Shown here: positions 24,842 through 34,767 of the stretch, one piece after another
Layout of the letters: the number at the start of each line of letters is the position of its first letter
Position numbering within the stretch: position 1 is the stretch's first letter
DNA from: an uncultured Bacilli bacterium
Lineage (GTDB): Bacteria; Bacillota_I; Bacilli_A; RF39; UBA660
Assembly: GCA_944351765.1 (NCBI GenBank)
Contig: CALVPR010000009.1
Span: 1 to 43,987 of the forward strand
DNA: 43,987 nucleotides
Direction: 5' to 3'
Notes under the pieces: model-generated
What the model saw: the letters and a program-made list of their open reading frames with translations, nothing else
Databases searched by the model: none
Told to the model about the DNA's origin: nothing
Translations under genes and position numbers: made by a program

Positions 24842-27800
24842 TGTTAGAAGCTAATAATTTTAAAGCCTTAAAAATAGCTATTGCATCTCCAGAAAAAATT
24901 CGTTCTTGGTCTTATGGAGAAGTTTTAAAGCCAGAGACTATAAATTATAGAACATTAAAACCAGAAAGAGATGGATTATTCTGTGAAAAAATATTTGGAC
25001 CAACAAGAGATTATGAATGTTCTTGTGGTAAATATAAAAGACTAAGATATAAAAATATTGTTTGTGATAGATGTGGAGTTGAAGTTACAAGTTCTAAAGT
25101 AAGACGTGAAAGAATGGGACACATTGAACTTGCAACTCCAGTAAGTCACATTTGGTATGTAAAAGGTGTACCTTCATATATTGCAGTATGTTTAGATATG
25201 TCTCCTAGAGATGTTGAAGAAGTTATATACTTTGTATCTTATGTTGTAATAGATCCAGGAAATACACCTCTTGTGGCTAAACAAACATTATCTGATAAAG
25301 AGTATCGTGTATACTATGAAAAATATGGAAACAGTTTTAAAGTAGGTATGGGTGCTCAAGCAATTAAAGAATTATTATCAATGGTTGACATTGAGAAAGA
25401 ACTTGCAGAAGTTCAAAAAGAATTAGAGAATGCTACAGGCCAAAAGAGAACTAGACTTGTTAAGAGATTAGATGTATTAAATTCATTTGCTACTTCAGGA
25501 AATAAACCTGAATGGATGATTTTAGAAGCATTACCAGTTATACCACCAGAACTTAGACCAATGATTCAACTTGATGGTGGTAGATTTGCTACATCTGATT
25601 TAAATGATTTATATAGAAGAGTAATTAACCGCAATAATCGTTTAAAAAAATTAATGGAATTAGGTGCTCCTTCAATTATTATTCAAAACGAAAAACGTAT
25701 GTTACAAGAAGCAGTTGATGCATTATTTGATAATGGAAGACGTGGAAGAAGTGTAACAGGTCCAGGAAATAGAGCATTAAAATCATTATCAAGTATGTTA
25801 AAAGGAAAACAAGGACGTTTCAGACAAAACTTACTTGGTAAACGTGTTGACTATTCAGGACGTTCAGTTATCGTTGTAGGACCAGATTTAAAGATGTATC
25901 AATGTGGACTTCCTAAAGATATGGCACTTGAATTATTTAAGCCACATGTAATTAATGGATTAGTAAAAAGAGAACTTGCTAATAACATTAAGTCTGCTAA
26001 AAGAATGATTGAAAATCAAGATCCTAAAGTATGGGATGTAGTAGAAGATGTTATTAAAGAATATCCAGTTATGTTAAACCGTGCTCCAACACTTCATAGA
26101 CTTGGTATTCAAGCATTTGAACCTAAATTAATTTCAGGTAAAGCAATAAGATTACATCCACTTGTTACTACTGCATTTAATGCTGACTTTGATGGAGATC
26201 AGATGGCTGTTCACGTACCATTATCAGAAGAAGCAAAAGCAGAAGCAAGAATACTTATGTTAGGAGCTAATAACATTCTAAGCCCTAAAAACGGAGATCC
26301 TATCGTTACCCCTTCACAAGATATGATTTTAGGTAACTATTACATTACGATGGAGAAAAATGGGCTTGAAGGAGAAGGTAGAGTATTTAAAAATCCTAAT
26401 GAAGCATTAATGGCTTATAATAGAAGAGAAATTACTCTACATACAAGAATTATTGTACCTGTAAATTCATTCAAACATAAAATATTCTTAGATAGTCAAA
26501 AAGATAAATATTTTGTAACAACAGTAGGTAAAATTATATTTAATGAAATACTACCTGATACTTTCCCTTATGTAAATGAACCTACTAGTGAAAATATTGA
26601 AGGTGCTACACCAAGTAAATACTTTATTGAATATGGAGAAAATTTACTTGAAAGATTAAGAGAAATACCTAGACCAGCACCATTTGCAAAAGGTACACTT
26701 GAAAAATTAATTGCTCAAATGTTTAAAAAATATAAAACTACAGAAACTTCTATATTCTTGGATAAATTAAAAGATTTAGGATTTAAATATTCTACATATG
26801 CAGGTATTACTATTGCAGCTTCTGATGTTGTAACTAGTAAGAATAAAGATGCAATTATTGAAAAGAGTAATGAAGAAGTTAAGAAAGTTAATAAACAATT
26901 CAGAAGAGGTCTTATTACTGATAAAGAAAGATTTGATTTAGTAATAGATATATGGACTAAAGCTAAAAAAGAAATTGAAAAAGAACTTGAAGTTTATGCA
27001 AAAACTATGGAAGATAACCCAATCTTCATAATGATGAACTCTAAAGCTCGTGGATCTATTTCTAACTTTGTTCAACTTGCTGGTATGCGTGGTATAATGT
27101 CTAAACCTAGTGGTGAACCTGTTGAAATTCCAATTATTTCATCATTTAGAGATGGTCTTACAGTATCTGAATTCTTCTTATCTACACATGGTGCTCGTAA
27201 AGGTAGTGCTGATACAGCGTTAAAAACTGCTGATTCTGGTTATATGACTAGACGTTTAGTAGATGTTGCACAAGATGTTATTGTTAGAGAAGAAGATTGT
27301 GGAACTACTCAAGGTGTATTAGTAAGAGCCTTTGTTGATGATAAAGATGGTATTATTGAACCTCTTTACGATAGAATTTTAGGAAGATATACTAATAAAA
27401 AAGTAATTAATCCACAAACTAAAGAAGTAATTATTGATAAAAATGAATATATTACTGAAAATATTGCTGATAAGATTGTAAAAGCAGGTATTGAAGAAGT
27501 TGAAATAAGAACAGCATTAACTTGTCGTACAGAACATGGCGTATGTCAAAAATGTTATGGTCGTAACTTAGCAACAGGTAATATTGTTGAAATTGGTGAA
27601 GCTGTTGGTACAATGGGTGCTCAATCTATTGGTGAACCAGGAACTCAGCTTACAATGCGTACATTCCATACTGGTGGTGTTGCCGGAGCCGATATTACAC
27701 AAGGTCTTCCTCGTGTTGAAGAGTTATTTGAAGCAAGAACTCCGAAAGGAAAAGCAACTATATCTGAAATTGATGGAGTTATTCATAAAATTGAAGATGC

Positions 27801-28467
27801 TTCAGGAAAATGGAAAGTATATGTTAAGAATGATAACGAAATTAGAGAACACATTACATCTTATGGTGCTAAACTTCGTGTTGAAAAAGGAGATACAGTA
27901 TCTGCTGGTGATAGATTAACTGAAGGTAATGTAAGCCCTAAAGAGTTACTTGCAGTAACTGACCCTAATACAGTACAACAATATATATTAAAAGAAGTAC
28001 AAAAAGTATATCGTTCTCAAGGTGTTGATATCAATGATAAACACGTGGAATTAATTGCTAGAAGAATGATATCACAAATAAGAATAGTAGATGCTGGTGA
28101 CACATACTTTATTCCAAGTACAACTGTAAGTTTAACAGAATTTACTAATGGTAATAGAGATGTAATTATTCAAGGTAAGAAACCTGCTATTGGACAACCG
28201 ATATTATTAGGTATTACTAAAGCATCATTACAAACAGATTCATTCTTATCTTCTGCATCATTCCAAGAAACTACAAGAATCTTAACAGAAGCTTCTGTTA
28301 AAGGAAAAGTAGATAAATTACATGGATTAAAAGAAAATGTAATTATGGGTAAATTAATACCGGCAGGAACTGGTGCAAAAGAATATATGGATATTGGTTA
28401 TTCATTAGAAAAACAATTCTTTGATGATGAACCATCTGAAGTATTAGAAGAAGAATTTATTGATTAG
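24841..28467 (+). CDS. rpoC: DNA-directed RNA polymerase subunit beta'
   Basis: The 1208-residue beta' subunit supplies the catalytic magnesium site, [12 protein letters not shown] at 447-458. The N-terminal zinc ribbon is [20 protein letters not shown]. The second zinc site uses Cys residues of EEDCGTTQG and [13 protein letters not shown]. Trigger-loop and bridge-helix sequences ([27 protein letters not shown]) are intact. GGAGGTGA lies within the end of rpoB, so translation is coupled. A strong terminator follows. Confidence 0.98.
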   Translation: MLEANNFKALKIAIASPEKIRSWSYGEVLKPETINYRTLKPERDGLFCEKIFGPTRDYECSCGKYKRLRYKNIVCDRCGVEVTSSKVRRERMGHIELATPVSHIWYVKGVPSYIAVCLDMSPRDVEEVIYFVSYVVIDPGNTPLVAKQTLSDKEYRVYYEKYGNSFKVGMGAQAIKELLSMVDIEKELAEVQKELENATGQKRTRLVKRLDVLNSFATSGNKPEWMILEALPVIPPELRPMIQLDGGRFATSDLNDLYRRVINRNNRLKKLMELGAPSIIIQNEKRMLQEAVDALFDNGRRGRSVTGPGNRALKSLSSMLKGKQGRFRQNLLGKRVDYSGRSVIVVGPDLKMYQCGLPKDMALELFKPHVINGLVKRELANNIKSAKRMIENQDPKVWDVVEDVIKEYPVMLNRAPTLHRLGIQAFEPKLISGKAIRLHPLVTTAFNADFDGDQMAVHVPLSEEAKAEARILMLGANNILSPKNGDPIVTPSQDMILGNYYITMEKNGLEGEGRVFKNPNEALMAYNRREITLHTRIIVPVNSFKHKIFLDSQKDKYFVTTVGKIIFNEILPDTFPYVNEPTSENIEGATPSKYFIEYGENLLERLREIPRPAPFAKGTLEKLIAQMFKKYKTTETSIFLDKLKDLGFKYSTYAGITIAASDVVTSKNKDAIIEKSNEEVKKVNKQFRRGLITDKERFDLVIDIWTKAKKEIEKELEVYAKTMEDNPIFIMMNSKARGSISNFVQLAGMRGIMSKPSGEPVEIPIISSFRDGLTVSEFFLSTHGARKGSADTALKTADSGYMTRRLVDVAQDVIVREEDCGTTQGVLVRAFVDDKDGIIEPLYDRILGRYTNKKVINPQTKEVIIDKNEYITENIADKIVKAGIEEVEIRTALTCRTEHGVCQKCYGRNLATGNIVEIGEAVGTMGAQSIGEPGTQLTMRTFHTGGVAGADITQGLPRVEELFEARTPKGKATISEIDGVIHKIEDASGKWKVYVKNDNEIREHITSYGAKLRVEKGDTVSAGDRLTEGNVSPKELLAVTDPNTVQQYILKEVQKVYRSQGVDINDKHVELIARRMISQIRIVDAGDTYFIPSTTVSLTEFTNGNRDVIIQGKKPAIGQPILLGITKASLQTDSFLSSASFQETTRILTEASVKGKVDKLHGLKENVIMGKLIPAGTGAKEYMDIGYSLEKQFFDDEPSEVLEEEFID

Positions 28468-28470
28468 TGT

Positions 28471-28517
28471 AAAAAGATAAATAAGAAAATTTTCTTGTTT
28501 GTCTTTTTTTTTTTTTT
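28471..28517 (+). terminator. Strong terminator of rpoB-rpoC
   Basis: AAGATAAATAAGAAAA pairs with TTTTCTTGTTTGTCTT (ending 28506) with one or two mismatches, in an uninterrupted run of 15 T residues (28503-28517). Confidence 0.9.
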
Positions 28518-28581
28518 ATCTAATGCAGCTTAGGAAGTGATTTTTGTCTGTTATAAATAAAATGAAAAAAGATTAAAAAAC

Positions 28582-29274
28582 TTGATTATAATTACAGGTA
28601 TACCTGGATTATATGTTTGTATGGTACCTATTATAGCAATTATAGGTAATGATAAATTAAATGATTTTTGGAGTAAATTTATTAACTTAGCATTTTTATT
28701 AGTTGGCATATTTGGATTTTTAATGATAATTTCAATGATTGTTTTTAATATTGATTTAACTAGTAAAAAATCTAAACCTATAAAAAAAGAATTAATGTTT
28801 AGTTCATATACGGAATTTAAAAAAAGTATAGTAGATTATTTGTTTTTTGAAGGATTTCAAGTAATGAATACTAACATTAAGGAATTTAAAGAATCAGAAC
28901 TTTATTTTAGGAAAAGTAAAGAATTTTTGAAAAGTAAACTAGATATTGTCTTATTTATAAAGTTAGACAGTTTAGAAAAAAATAATATAGATGATAAAAT
29001 ATTATCATTTTTAGAAGAAAAATATCCAGAACAACCTGCTAATTTGGTAACATTTACTACAATTTTATGTGTAGATAAAGTAACAAATTCTTTTAATAAT
29101 TATATAACAACAAGTACAAAACAAGCTTTTAGTTTAATTAAATTATATATAGGTATTTCTTTAGAAGATAATAACTTATATATTGTTACTCAAAAAGATG
29201 GACCTAGTATAGATAAATATAGAAAATTAAAAAAATGGTTTGAAAAAGTATTGGATAATTGTAAAGAGAGATAA
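28582..29274 (+). CDS. Hypothetical membrane protein, N-terminus probably frameshifted
   Basis: Unknown, about 230 residues. Two transmembrane segments come first (LIIITGIPGLYVCMVPIIAIIG, and LAFLLVGIFGFLMIISMIVF), then a charged cytoplasmic or external domain of about 160 residues. The TTG at 28582 has no ribosome site. A good one (AGGAAGTGAT, 28532-28541) precedes TTG 28544, whose frame reads MSVINKMKKD and stops at 28574. One extra A in the A6 run at 28565-28570 would join it to this frame and give a natural Lys/Arg-rich start before the first membrane helix. So there is either an indel or assembly error, or slippage on the A-run. It lies between two terminators. Confidence 0.75.
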   Translation: MIIITGIPGLYVCMVPIIAIIGNDKLNDFWSKFINLAFLLVGIFGFLMIISMIVFNIDLTSKKSKPIKKELMFSSYTEFKKSIVDYLFFEGFQVMNTNIKEFKESELYFRKSKEFLKSKLDIVLFIKLDSLEKNNIDDKILSFLEEKYPEQPANLVTFTTILCVDKVTNSFNNYITTSTKQAFSLIKLYIGISLEDNNLYIVTQKDGPSIDKYRKLKKWFEKVLDNCKER

Positions 29275-29294
29275 ACTTGATTTATCTTTTTTTT
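29269..29294 (+). terminator. Terminator after the 28582 gene
   Basis: AGATAAA (29269-29275) and TTTATCT (29281-29287) with loop CTTGA, then a T-run to 29294. The stop codon is in the stem. The next promoter starts at the end of the T-run. Confidence 0.8.
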
Positions 29295-29321
29295 GACATC
29301 TAATAAAATATAATGTATTAT
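29293..29321 (+). promoter_or_regulatory. Promoter of the 29340-32072 cluster
   Basis: TTGACA (29293-29298), a 17-bp spacer and TATTAT (29316-29321). Confidence 0.85.
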
Positions 29322-29339
29322 ATTAAAAGGTGATTAAAT

Positions 29340-30740
29340 ATGGCTAATATGTTAAGAGGTAAGTTTAGAGATAAATTACGACAATATTTTAAAAATAATA
29401 AAAAAAGCAATGACATTAAGGAAACAAAAGATACAGAAATTCGAAGTTGTAACGTTTCTTTAAAAACAAACAATGAAGTAAAAAAAGATAATAATAATAT
29501 TTATAAAAAATCAGGTGTTCAATTAAAAAAGAAAAAAGTTGGTCTGGAAACATCATTAAAAAAAACTAGAAATAATAAAAAAGGAATAATGGTTAGCCCC
29601 CAAATTAATGATTCCAAAGTTAAAGATATTGCCATAGAAAAAAAACTAAATGCTAAAGTTAATGAAAATAAAATAAATTTATTAGAACAAAAAATAGTTA
29701 ATAAAATTTTAGAAGTTGTTGAAGAATATAAAAGTGAATTAGACGTAATTAATAGTGATATATATATAATTAATTTAACTTTTAAAGAAGTTAAAACAAA
29801 GGAGCAATGTGAAGAAGAACAGAAAAAGATAAAAATCTTAATGGAAAAGATTAATAAAATTAAAGATGATTTTAAAGTGTTAAAAAGCAAAAATTTAAAT
29901 AATGATTATTTGGAAATAAACGATTGGTCTTTAGTAGATTTAATTTCTTATTATAAAAGTATTTTAGAGACTATTCCAAATACAAAAGAAATAGAAAATA
30001 GTATTAAAAAGATGGAAATTTTTGAAGAAACAAATAAAATTTTAGATAAACTGAATGATGAAATAAAAACTTTAGATAAGTCAAATGATGAAAAGTTGGA
30101 AAAAGAAAAAATAAATATTGAAAAGTTTAATCAAATAAAGGATAACGTTTTTGATTTTGATAATGAATACTCTAGGTATATGCGTTTTATTAAAGAGCAA
30201 AATAATATAATAGAAGAACTAGACCAAAAAGTTGGTAATATAGAAAAAACTGAACAAATTAAATACAAATTTGTTGGATATGATAAATTATTTTTAAATA
30301 CTTTAAAATATACTTCTTTATTGTTGTTATCACCTTTAAAAGGAGCTTTTCCAGTTATAGCGATATCTACTTTAGCTACTAAAAATTCTATAGAATTATT
30401 GAGCAAAGAAGCTCATGTTGAAAAAACTAAAAAAATAAGTTTTAATGTGAAAGATTTTTCTAACATAATATCTTCCAATATTTCATCAATTGATATAATG
30501 GGATCTATGATAGAAAGTTCATTAAATGATATAAAGGTAATTAAAAATAAATTGCACTTAATTTCTCCAAATAGTATTTCTCTAGAATATAGTAATTTAA
30601 TGAATAGATTAAACGACTTTGAAGAGATATTAAAGGGTAATAAAAGTAAAATAAATAAATTAAGAGAAAAAATGAATAAAAATTTAATTATTAATAAAAA
30701 TGCAATAATTAAGGTAAAAAAATTAAATGAACATTGTTAA
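29340..30740 (+). CDS. Hypothetical coiled-coil protein with a hydrophobic central segment
   Basis: Unknown, 466 residues. The first 90 residues are basic and Asn/Lys-rich, suggesting binding to nucleic acid or the membrane surface. Residues about 95-310 are predicted coiled-coil. A hydrophobic stretch follows (YTSLLLLSPLKGAFPVIAI, near residue 325-350), probably a membrane segment or hairpin. The C-terminal 110 residues are again coiled-coil. AAAGGTGAT precedes the ATG. This looks like a structural or scaffold protein. It begins a cluster with two DUF1292-like proteins and a tail-anchored protein. Confidence 0.85.
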   Translation: MANMLRGKFRDKLRQYFKNNKKSNDIKETKDTEIRSCNVSLKTNNEVKKDNNNIYKKSGVQLKKKKVGLETSLKKTRNNKKGIMVSPQINDSKVKDIAIEKKLNAKVNENKINLLEQKIVNKILEVVEEYKSELDVINSDIYIINLTFKEVKTKEQCEEEQKKIKILMEKINKIKDDFKVLKSKNLNNDYLEINDWSLVDLISYYKSILETIPNTKEIENSIKKMEIFEETNKILDKLNDEIKTLDKSNDEKLEKEKINIEKFNQIKDNVFDFDNEYSRYMRFIKEQNNIIEELDQKVGNIEKTEQIKYKFVGYDKLFLNTLKYTSLLLLSPLKGAFPVIAISTLATKNSIELLSKEAHVEKTKKISFNVKDFSNIISSNISSIDIMGSMIESSLNDIKVIKNKLHLISPNSISLEYSNLMNRLNDFEEILKGNKSKINKLREKMNKNLIINKNAIIKVKKLNEHC

Positions 30741-30745
30741 AAACG

Positions 30746-30774
30746 TTGTAGAAAATCAAAGATTATGTTATACT
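30746..30774 (+). promoter_or_regulatory. Probable promoter of the DUF1292-like pair
   Basis: TTGTAG (30746-30751), a 17-bp spacer ending TGT, and TATACT (30769-30774), an extended -10 promoter. Confidence 0.6.
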
Positions 30775-30798
30775 ATTTAATAATAGGAGGCATTTGTT

Positions 30799-31059
30799 AT
30801 GAGCAAAGTAACTGTAGTAAATGAAAAATATGAGTTTAAGGATGTTGATTTAATATTAACTTTTAAATTAGAAAATAGTTCTAAAGAATATGTGTTATAT
30901 TCAATTGATAATAATGCAAATTCAAATATATTTGTTTCATACATTGATAAAACAGAAGATGGTCATGATGAATTAAAAGATATAGTTGATACTAATGAAA
31001 AAAAACTAGTAGTGGATGCTTTAAAAAGAATTTTGAAAGGAGATGTTTTTTGTGAGTGA
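30799..31059 (+). CDS. DUF1292-like small protein, first copy
   Basis: An 86-residue protein with the DUF1292 pattern: a charged N-terminus, a hydrophobic strand (LILTFKLENSSKEYVLYSID), then NIFVSYIDKTEDG and a final helix. Proteins of this family (for example YrzB of Bacillus) have no established function. AGGAGG precedes the ATG. The stop is TGA at 31057, and the next gene starts inside its end. Confidence 0.8.
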   Translation: MSKVTVVNEKYEFKDVDLILTFKLENSSKEYVLYSIDNNANSNIFVSYIDKTEDGHDELKDIVDTNEKKLVVDALKRILKGDVFCE

Positions 31060-31300
31060 TTTTAAAATAACTGATGAAAAAAATGTTGAAAGGGATGCAA
31101 CATTATTAACAGTAATAGAAGTTGATGAAAAAGAATACGTTATTTATTCTATAGATAGGGATGAAGAGAATGTTAATATATTTGTTTCAGAATTAAAAAA
31201 AGATTCAAATGGAAATGATATAATAGTAGATATAGAAGATGAAAACGAGAAAATAAAATTAAATGAGATTGTAAGAAATATTATTAAATTACCATTATAG
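31052..31300 (+). CDS. DUF1292-like small protein, second copy
   Basis: An 82-residue paralogue of the preceding protein, with the same order of elements (LLTVIEVDEKEYVIYSIDRD, then NIFVSELKKDSNG). It starts at GTG 31052 after AAAGGAGATG and overlaps the previous gene by eight bases, so the two are likely made in fixed ratio. They may form a heterodimer. Function unknown. Confidence 0.8.
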   Translation: MSDFKITDEKNVERDATLLTVIEVDEKEYVIYSIDRDEENVNIFVSELKKDSNGNDIIVDIEDENEKIKLNEIVRNIIKLPL

Positions 31301-31313
31301 GAGGTTATCGTTT

Positions 31314-32072
31314 ATGGACGTAGTTATAGAAAAACTTTCTTTAGAAAGAAAAAATGTTTTATTAGCATTAATCAAAAAATCTGAAAATGTTAGTGAAATA
31401 TCTATTTCTAGAACGCATTTGGATAAATTGACTTCTTTTTTGAACGATAAGACAATGTTTTTGAAAATGCATGAAGGACAGTTGTTTATTCAAAATATAA
31501 TTGCATTTGGAAATGTTAAAATAAAGGATTCTAGAAATAGAATTACTACAACTATTAATCAAAGATTTAATGTGGGAAAAAGTTATGTGGCTACTACTAA
31601 AAAAAGTGTAATTGAAACTTGTAGGCAATTTTATGAGAAAATTAAAATGATTAAAAATGAAAAGAAAATAATTTTTGATATTAGTAAAGAAGTAAATTTA
31701 CAAAGAGAAATAAATACTAAAGTTGAAAATGGTGAAATTAAGGATAGAGTGGAAGCACCTGTTCAAAAAGAAAGTGCAAAAGTTTTTGTGATATCAAGAG
31801 TTTTAAATTTTAATGGTGATAAGTGTCAAGCAATTAATGAAAGTCAATCATTATTATTAACTACAAGTGTTGCAGCAAAAGAAGGATTAAAAGCTAAATT
31901 TAGAAAATATATACCACAAATTCAAGGTAATGCAGAATTAGAAAATGTAGATGCTAAAAAGAAAGTTAAAACAAAAAACAAGGGTTATATAATTCCATCA
32001 ATATTAGCTACTATTATAATTATTGGTGCAGGTATTATAACATATAATATAGTATATAATTTTATAAAATAA
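31314..32072 (+). CDS. Hypothetical tail-anchored membrane protein
   Basis: Unknown, 252 residues. A soluble N-terminal region (1-225) is followed by a single C-terminal transmembrane helix (IIPSILATIIIIGAGIITYNIV) and a tail of four residues, so the bulk is cytoplasmic. AGGAGG precedes the ATG, 13 bases after the second DUF1292-like gene, and the three are probably one operon ending in a strong terminator. Confidence 0.85.
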   Translation: MDVVIEKLSLERKNVLLALIKKSENVSEISISRTHLDKLTSFLNDKTMFLKMHEGQLFIQNIIAFGNVKIKDSRNRITTTINQRFNVGKSYVATTKKSVIETCRQFYEKIKMIKNEKKIIFDISKEVNLQREINTKVENGEIKDRVEAPVQKESAKVFVISRVLNFNGDKCQAINESQSLLLTTSVAAKEGLKAKFRKYIPQIQGNAELENVDAKKKVKTKNKGYIIPSILATIIIIGAGIITYNIVYNFIK

Positions 32073-32112
32073 AAGAATAGATGAGATCTTAATTATTCAT
32101 CTATTCTTTTTG
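32071..32112. terminator. Bidirectional terminator between converging genes
   Basis: AAAAGAATAGATGA (32071-32084) and TCATCTATTCTTTT (32097-32110) form a perfect 14-bp stem ending in T-runs in both directions. It serves the 31314 gene and, inside its last codons, queH. Confidence 0.92.
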
Positions 32113-32707
32113 AGTATATACAACCACAATAATTTTGTCTATATAAGTTATATTTTTTTGACAATTCAATTGATTTTTTATATCCATCTTTTTTCTTATG
32201 ATCAGAATATAACCATTTTATATTATATTTTTGTTCTAATTCTAAACCTATGGTATTAATAATATTGGAATTTTTGTATGGACTAATAGTTAATGTTGTA
32301 GAAAAATATTCAAAATTATTTTCTTTTGCTATTTTTGCCGTTTTATTTAGTCTTAAATTAAAGCATTTATAGCATCTAGGTCCTCCTTCTTTTTCATTTT
32401 CCAATCCTTTTATTTCTTTTTCATAAATATCATTATCATAATCACAATCAATTATTTCTAGTTTGTTAATATTCTTAATTTCATGTATTAATCTTATTTG
32501 TTCTTCTTTTCTTTTTAAGTATTCTTCTTCAGGATATATATTTGGATTATAATATAGTATAGTAATATCGAAATAATTAGTAAGACATGTAATTACTTGG
32601 CTACTACATGGTGCACAGCAGCTATGTAATAATAAAGTAGGAACTTTTTTCTTTTCTTTTATTTCTTGTATTTGTTTTTCAAATAATAAATAAAAATTTT
32701 CTTTCAT
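32093..32707 (-). CDS. queH: Epoxyqueuosine reductase QueH
   Basis: The 204-residue protein reduces epoxyqueuosine to queuosine in tRNA, using an iron-sulfur cluster and adjacent metal. The family hallmarks are LLLHSCCAPC (Cys 30, 31, 34), CYKCFNLRL, the substrate loop STTLTISPYKN, and the C-terminal YRQNYCGC. ATG 32707 is preceded by GTGGTG; an earlier in-frame GTG at 32719 is less likely. Other queuosine genes are not in the window. Confidence 0.95.
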   Translation of the reverse strand: MKENFYLLFEKQIQEIKEKKKVPTLLLHSCCAPCSSQVITCLTNYFDITILYYNPNIYPEEEYLKRKEEQIRLIHEIKNINKLEIIDCDYDNDIYEKEIKGLENEKEGGPRCYKCFNLRLNKTAKIAKENNFEYFSTTLTISPYKNSNIINTIGLELEQKYNIKWLYSDHKKKDGYKKSIELSKKYNLYRQNYCGCIYSKRIDE

Positions 32708-32797
32708 AATAAACACCACGAATATTATATCATATTTTGGTGTATATATTTACTTTTTATATTTTAATTGGTAAAATGTTATTAGGAGATGATATAG

Positions 32798-33283
32798 TTG
32801 GCTAAAAAAGAAGTTTCTCTTAAAAATTATGTATATTTAATTTTAATTATATTAATAACAATGGGAATTGTATATTATTTATATTTATGGTTTTCCGAAT
32901 ATAAAGAAGAAGTAAAAAAGATGTCTGATTTAGGTAATTATTTACAAGTTATTAATTATAATGATTTGGAAAATTATATTATAGAAAATGATACTATTTG
33001 TATGTATGTTACAAATAATGATTTGAGTTTAGCTAATTTTGAAAATAATTTAAAAAAATTTTTAGTTGAAGAAAATCTGGGTAGATTAATATTATATTTA
33101 GATGTATCTAGTGTTTTTCATGAAGGTAAATATGAGCTATGTAAAGTAGAATTTAATAGTGTTCCATTATTTGTTATGTTTAATAATGGTAAAATAACAA
33201 GTAGTTATGATATAAAACAAAATAAGTATGATATAAATAAAATAAGTAGTTATTTACAAAGTGTTGGTGTTATAAATGATTAA
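32798..33283 (+). CDS. Membrane-anchored thioredoxin-fold protein lacking CxxC
   Basis: A 161-residue protein with one N-terminal membrane helix (YVYLILIILITMGIVYYLYLW) and an external domain. The order is a strand near TICMYVTNND, a helix, LGRLILYLDVS, then FNSVPLFVMFNNGKI, in which the VP before a strand is the cis-Pro site of thioredoxin folds. There is no CxxC pair, so it should not be redox active and may be a scaffold or chaperone. It starts at TTG 32798 after AGGAGATGAT. Its stop overlaps the trmL start. Confidence 0.75.
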   Translation: MAKKEVSLKNYVYLILIILITMGIVYYLYLWFSEYKEEVKKMSDLGNYLQVINYNDLENYIIENDTICMYVTNNDLSLANFENNLKKFLVEENLGRLILYLDVSSVFHEGKYELCKVEFNSVPLFVMFNNGKITSSYDIKQNKYDINKISSYLQSVGVIND

Positions 33284-33782
33284 TATAGTTTTATACGAAC
33301 CAGAAATACCTGGAAATACTGGAAATATAATGCGAACATGTGCAGGAACAGGGGCAATGTTGCATTTGATTGAACCTTTAGGATTTAGATTAGATGAAAA
33401 AAATATTAAAAGAAGTGGAGTTAATTATATAGATAAAGTTAAATATAAAGTTTATAAAAACTGGGAAGAATTTATATCTCAAAATAATGGAGATTTTTAT
33501 TTCCTTACTAGATATGGTAAAAAACCGCATACTTCCTTTGATTATAGTGATACTAGTAAAAATATCTATTTGTGTTTTGGGAAAGAGAGTACAGGTATAC
33601 CTAAAGAAATATTAAGAAACCATTTAGATAAATGCCTTAGGATACCTACTAATGCAAATGTAAGAAGTTTAAATCTTTCTAATTGTGTAGCTATTGTATT
33701 ATTTGAAGTATTAAGGCAACAAGATTATCCTAATTTGCTTAGAACAGAACCGTTTAAAGGTGAAGATTGGTTGGAAAGATGA
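33276..33782 (+). CDS. trmL: tRNA (cytidine/uridine-34-2'-O)-methyltransferase
   Basis: A 168-residue SPOUT methyltransferase that methylates ribose 34 in certain tRNA-Leu. The conserved regions are IVLYEPEIPGNTGNIMRTCAG at the start, LCFGKESTGIPKEIL, and the knot motif LRIPTNANVRSLNLSNCVAI with the SAM site. Length is typical for TrmL. It overlaps the preceding gene by eight bases and stops with TGA at 33780. Confidence 0.95.
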   Translation: MINIVLYEPEIPGNTGNIMRTCAGTGAMLHLIEPLGFRLDEKNIKRSGVNYIDKVKYKVYKNWEEFISQNNGDFYFLTRYGKKPHTSFDYSDTSKNIYLCFGKESTGIPKEILRNHLDKCLRIPTNANVRSLNLSNCVAIVLFEVLRQQDYPNLLRTEPFKGEDWLER

Positions 33783-33786
33783 CAAT

Positions 33787-34224
33787 ATGGATGAGAGTAA
33801 AATAAAGTTAGTTTTAATGATGTATAAAAAACAATATGAGAATATGGATTTGTTGAGAATGTGTAAAGTTTTTGCCACTAATATTCATGATTCACTAAAC
33901 AAAGTTGGTGTAAAGAATGAAATTATAAATTTAAAAGAAGAATTTGATTTATATGATCATGAAATTATATTGTGTACAATTAATGATTATAGTAGAAAAA
34001 GATACATATTGATTGATTTTACGTTTTCACAATTTTTTCCACAATTTCGTGATAATAGTGTGTATAAACAAAATAGTTCTTTTTTTAATAAATTAATTGA
34101 GAATGGATATGTGGAAATTGATAATAAATCAATGATTGTATATTTAACTTTCTTTGGAAAAATTGATATAGATATGATGACAGAAAATTTATTTAATAAA
34201 AAAAGTAATGGTTCTACTTTATAA
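33787..34224 (+). CDS. Hypothetical protein with a possible Cys-His-Asp triad
   Basis: A 145-residue soluble protein I do not recognise. It has Cys26 in a helix (LLRMCKVFATNIHDSL), His58 (LYDHEIILC) and Asp77 in YILIDFTFSQF. This order and the IDxTFxQF pattern resemble papain-like and transglutaminase-like folds, where such residues are catalytic. ATG 33787 follows GGAAAG; the in-frame codon at 33760 lies within trmL. It converges on the thioredoxin gene, and the two ends overlap within a shared terminator. Confidence 0.8.
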   Translation: MDESKIKLVLMMYKKQYENMDLLRMCKVFATNIHDSLNKVGVKNEIINLKEEFDLYDHEIILCTINDYSRKRYILIDFTFSQFFPQFRDNSVYKQNSSFFNKLIENGYVEIDNKSMIVYLTFFGKIDIDMMTENLFNKKSNGSTL

Positions 34225-34238
34225 AACCATTACTTTTT
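34200..34238. terminator. Bidirectional terminator between converging genes
   Basis: AAAAAGTAATGGTT (34200-34213) and AACCATTACTTTTT (34225-34238) form a perfect 14-bp stem with T-runs on both strands. It is made of the last codons of both genes. Confidence 0.92.
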
Positions 34239-34636
34239 AGTTTGTCAATTATTTTACTTTTAGAAACATCACCATTAATTCTGTTAGATGTTGTTTCTTC
34301 TTCTCCATTTTTTATAAATATAGTGGTAGGGGTAGAACCATCAAAACTGATTAAATCTTTAAATTCATCAACATTGTATTTATCATAATTAATATAGTAA
34401 ACGACAATGTTATTTTCTTTTGCAACTTCTTCAAGTTTTGGCTTAAAATTGTAACAATGCGAACAAGTTGTGCTAGTAATACAAAGAATAAAATCTTCTT
34501 TATTAGTAATCTTATCTTTCAAATTGTCAAAAGATATTTCTTCTAACTTTCCTTTTGGTATTAAGATATAAAATAAAGTAATTAGTAGTATAAGTAATAT
34601 CACAATAGAAATAATTATTTTATTTTTATGTTTCAT
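34214..34636 (-). CDS. Membrane-anchored thioredoxin-like protein (CSHC)
   Basis: A 140-residue protein with an N-terminal membrane helix (residues 7-26) and an external thioredoxin domain. The active site is CSHC at 58-61 (TSTTCSHCYNFKP), and the cis-Pro is in STPTTIFI. It should exchange disulfides outside the cell membrane. CxHC sites (as in DsbA CPHC) are usually oxidising. AAGGAGC precedes the ATG. It is transcribed divergently from the pilus locus, whose predicted external proteins have many cysteines, so a role in folding them is plausible but inferred. Confidence 0.88.
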   Translation of the reverse strand: MKHKNKIIISIVILLILLITLFYILIPKGKLEEISFDNLKDKITNKEDFILCITSTTCSHCYNFKPKLEEVAKENNIVVYYINYDKYNVDEFKDLISFDGSTPTTIFIKNGEEETTSNRINGDVSKSKIIDKLKSNGFIK

Positions 34637-34727
34637 TATATTTTGCTCCTTCCATTTTTGGATAAAATAATTATATCAAAAAAAAACAATAAAAAAAACA
34701 AAAAAACTTTATTTTTATAAAAAATCA

Positions 34728-34736
34728 TGTTATTAT
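34728..34736 (+). promoter_or_regulatory. Extended -10 of the Tad-like operon
   Basis: TGT followed by TATTAT (34731-34736) lies 31 bases before the first gene of the locus. The -35 region (TTTATT at 34708) is weak, so activation or a poor basal level is possible. Confidence 0.45.
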
Positions 34737-34767
34737 ATATATGTATAATTAATAATAAGGTGATTGT

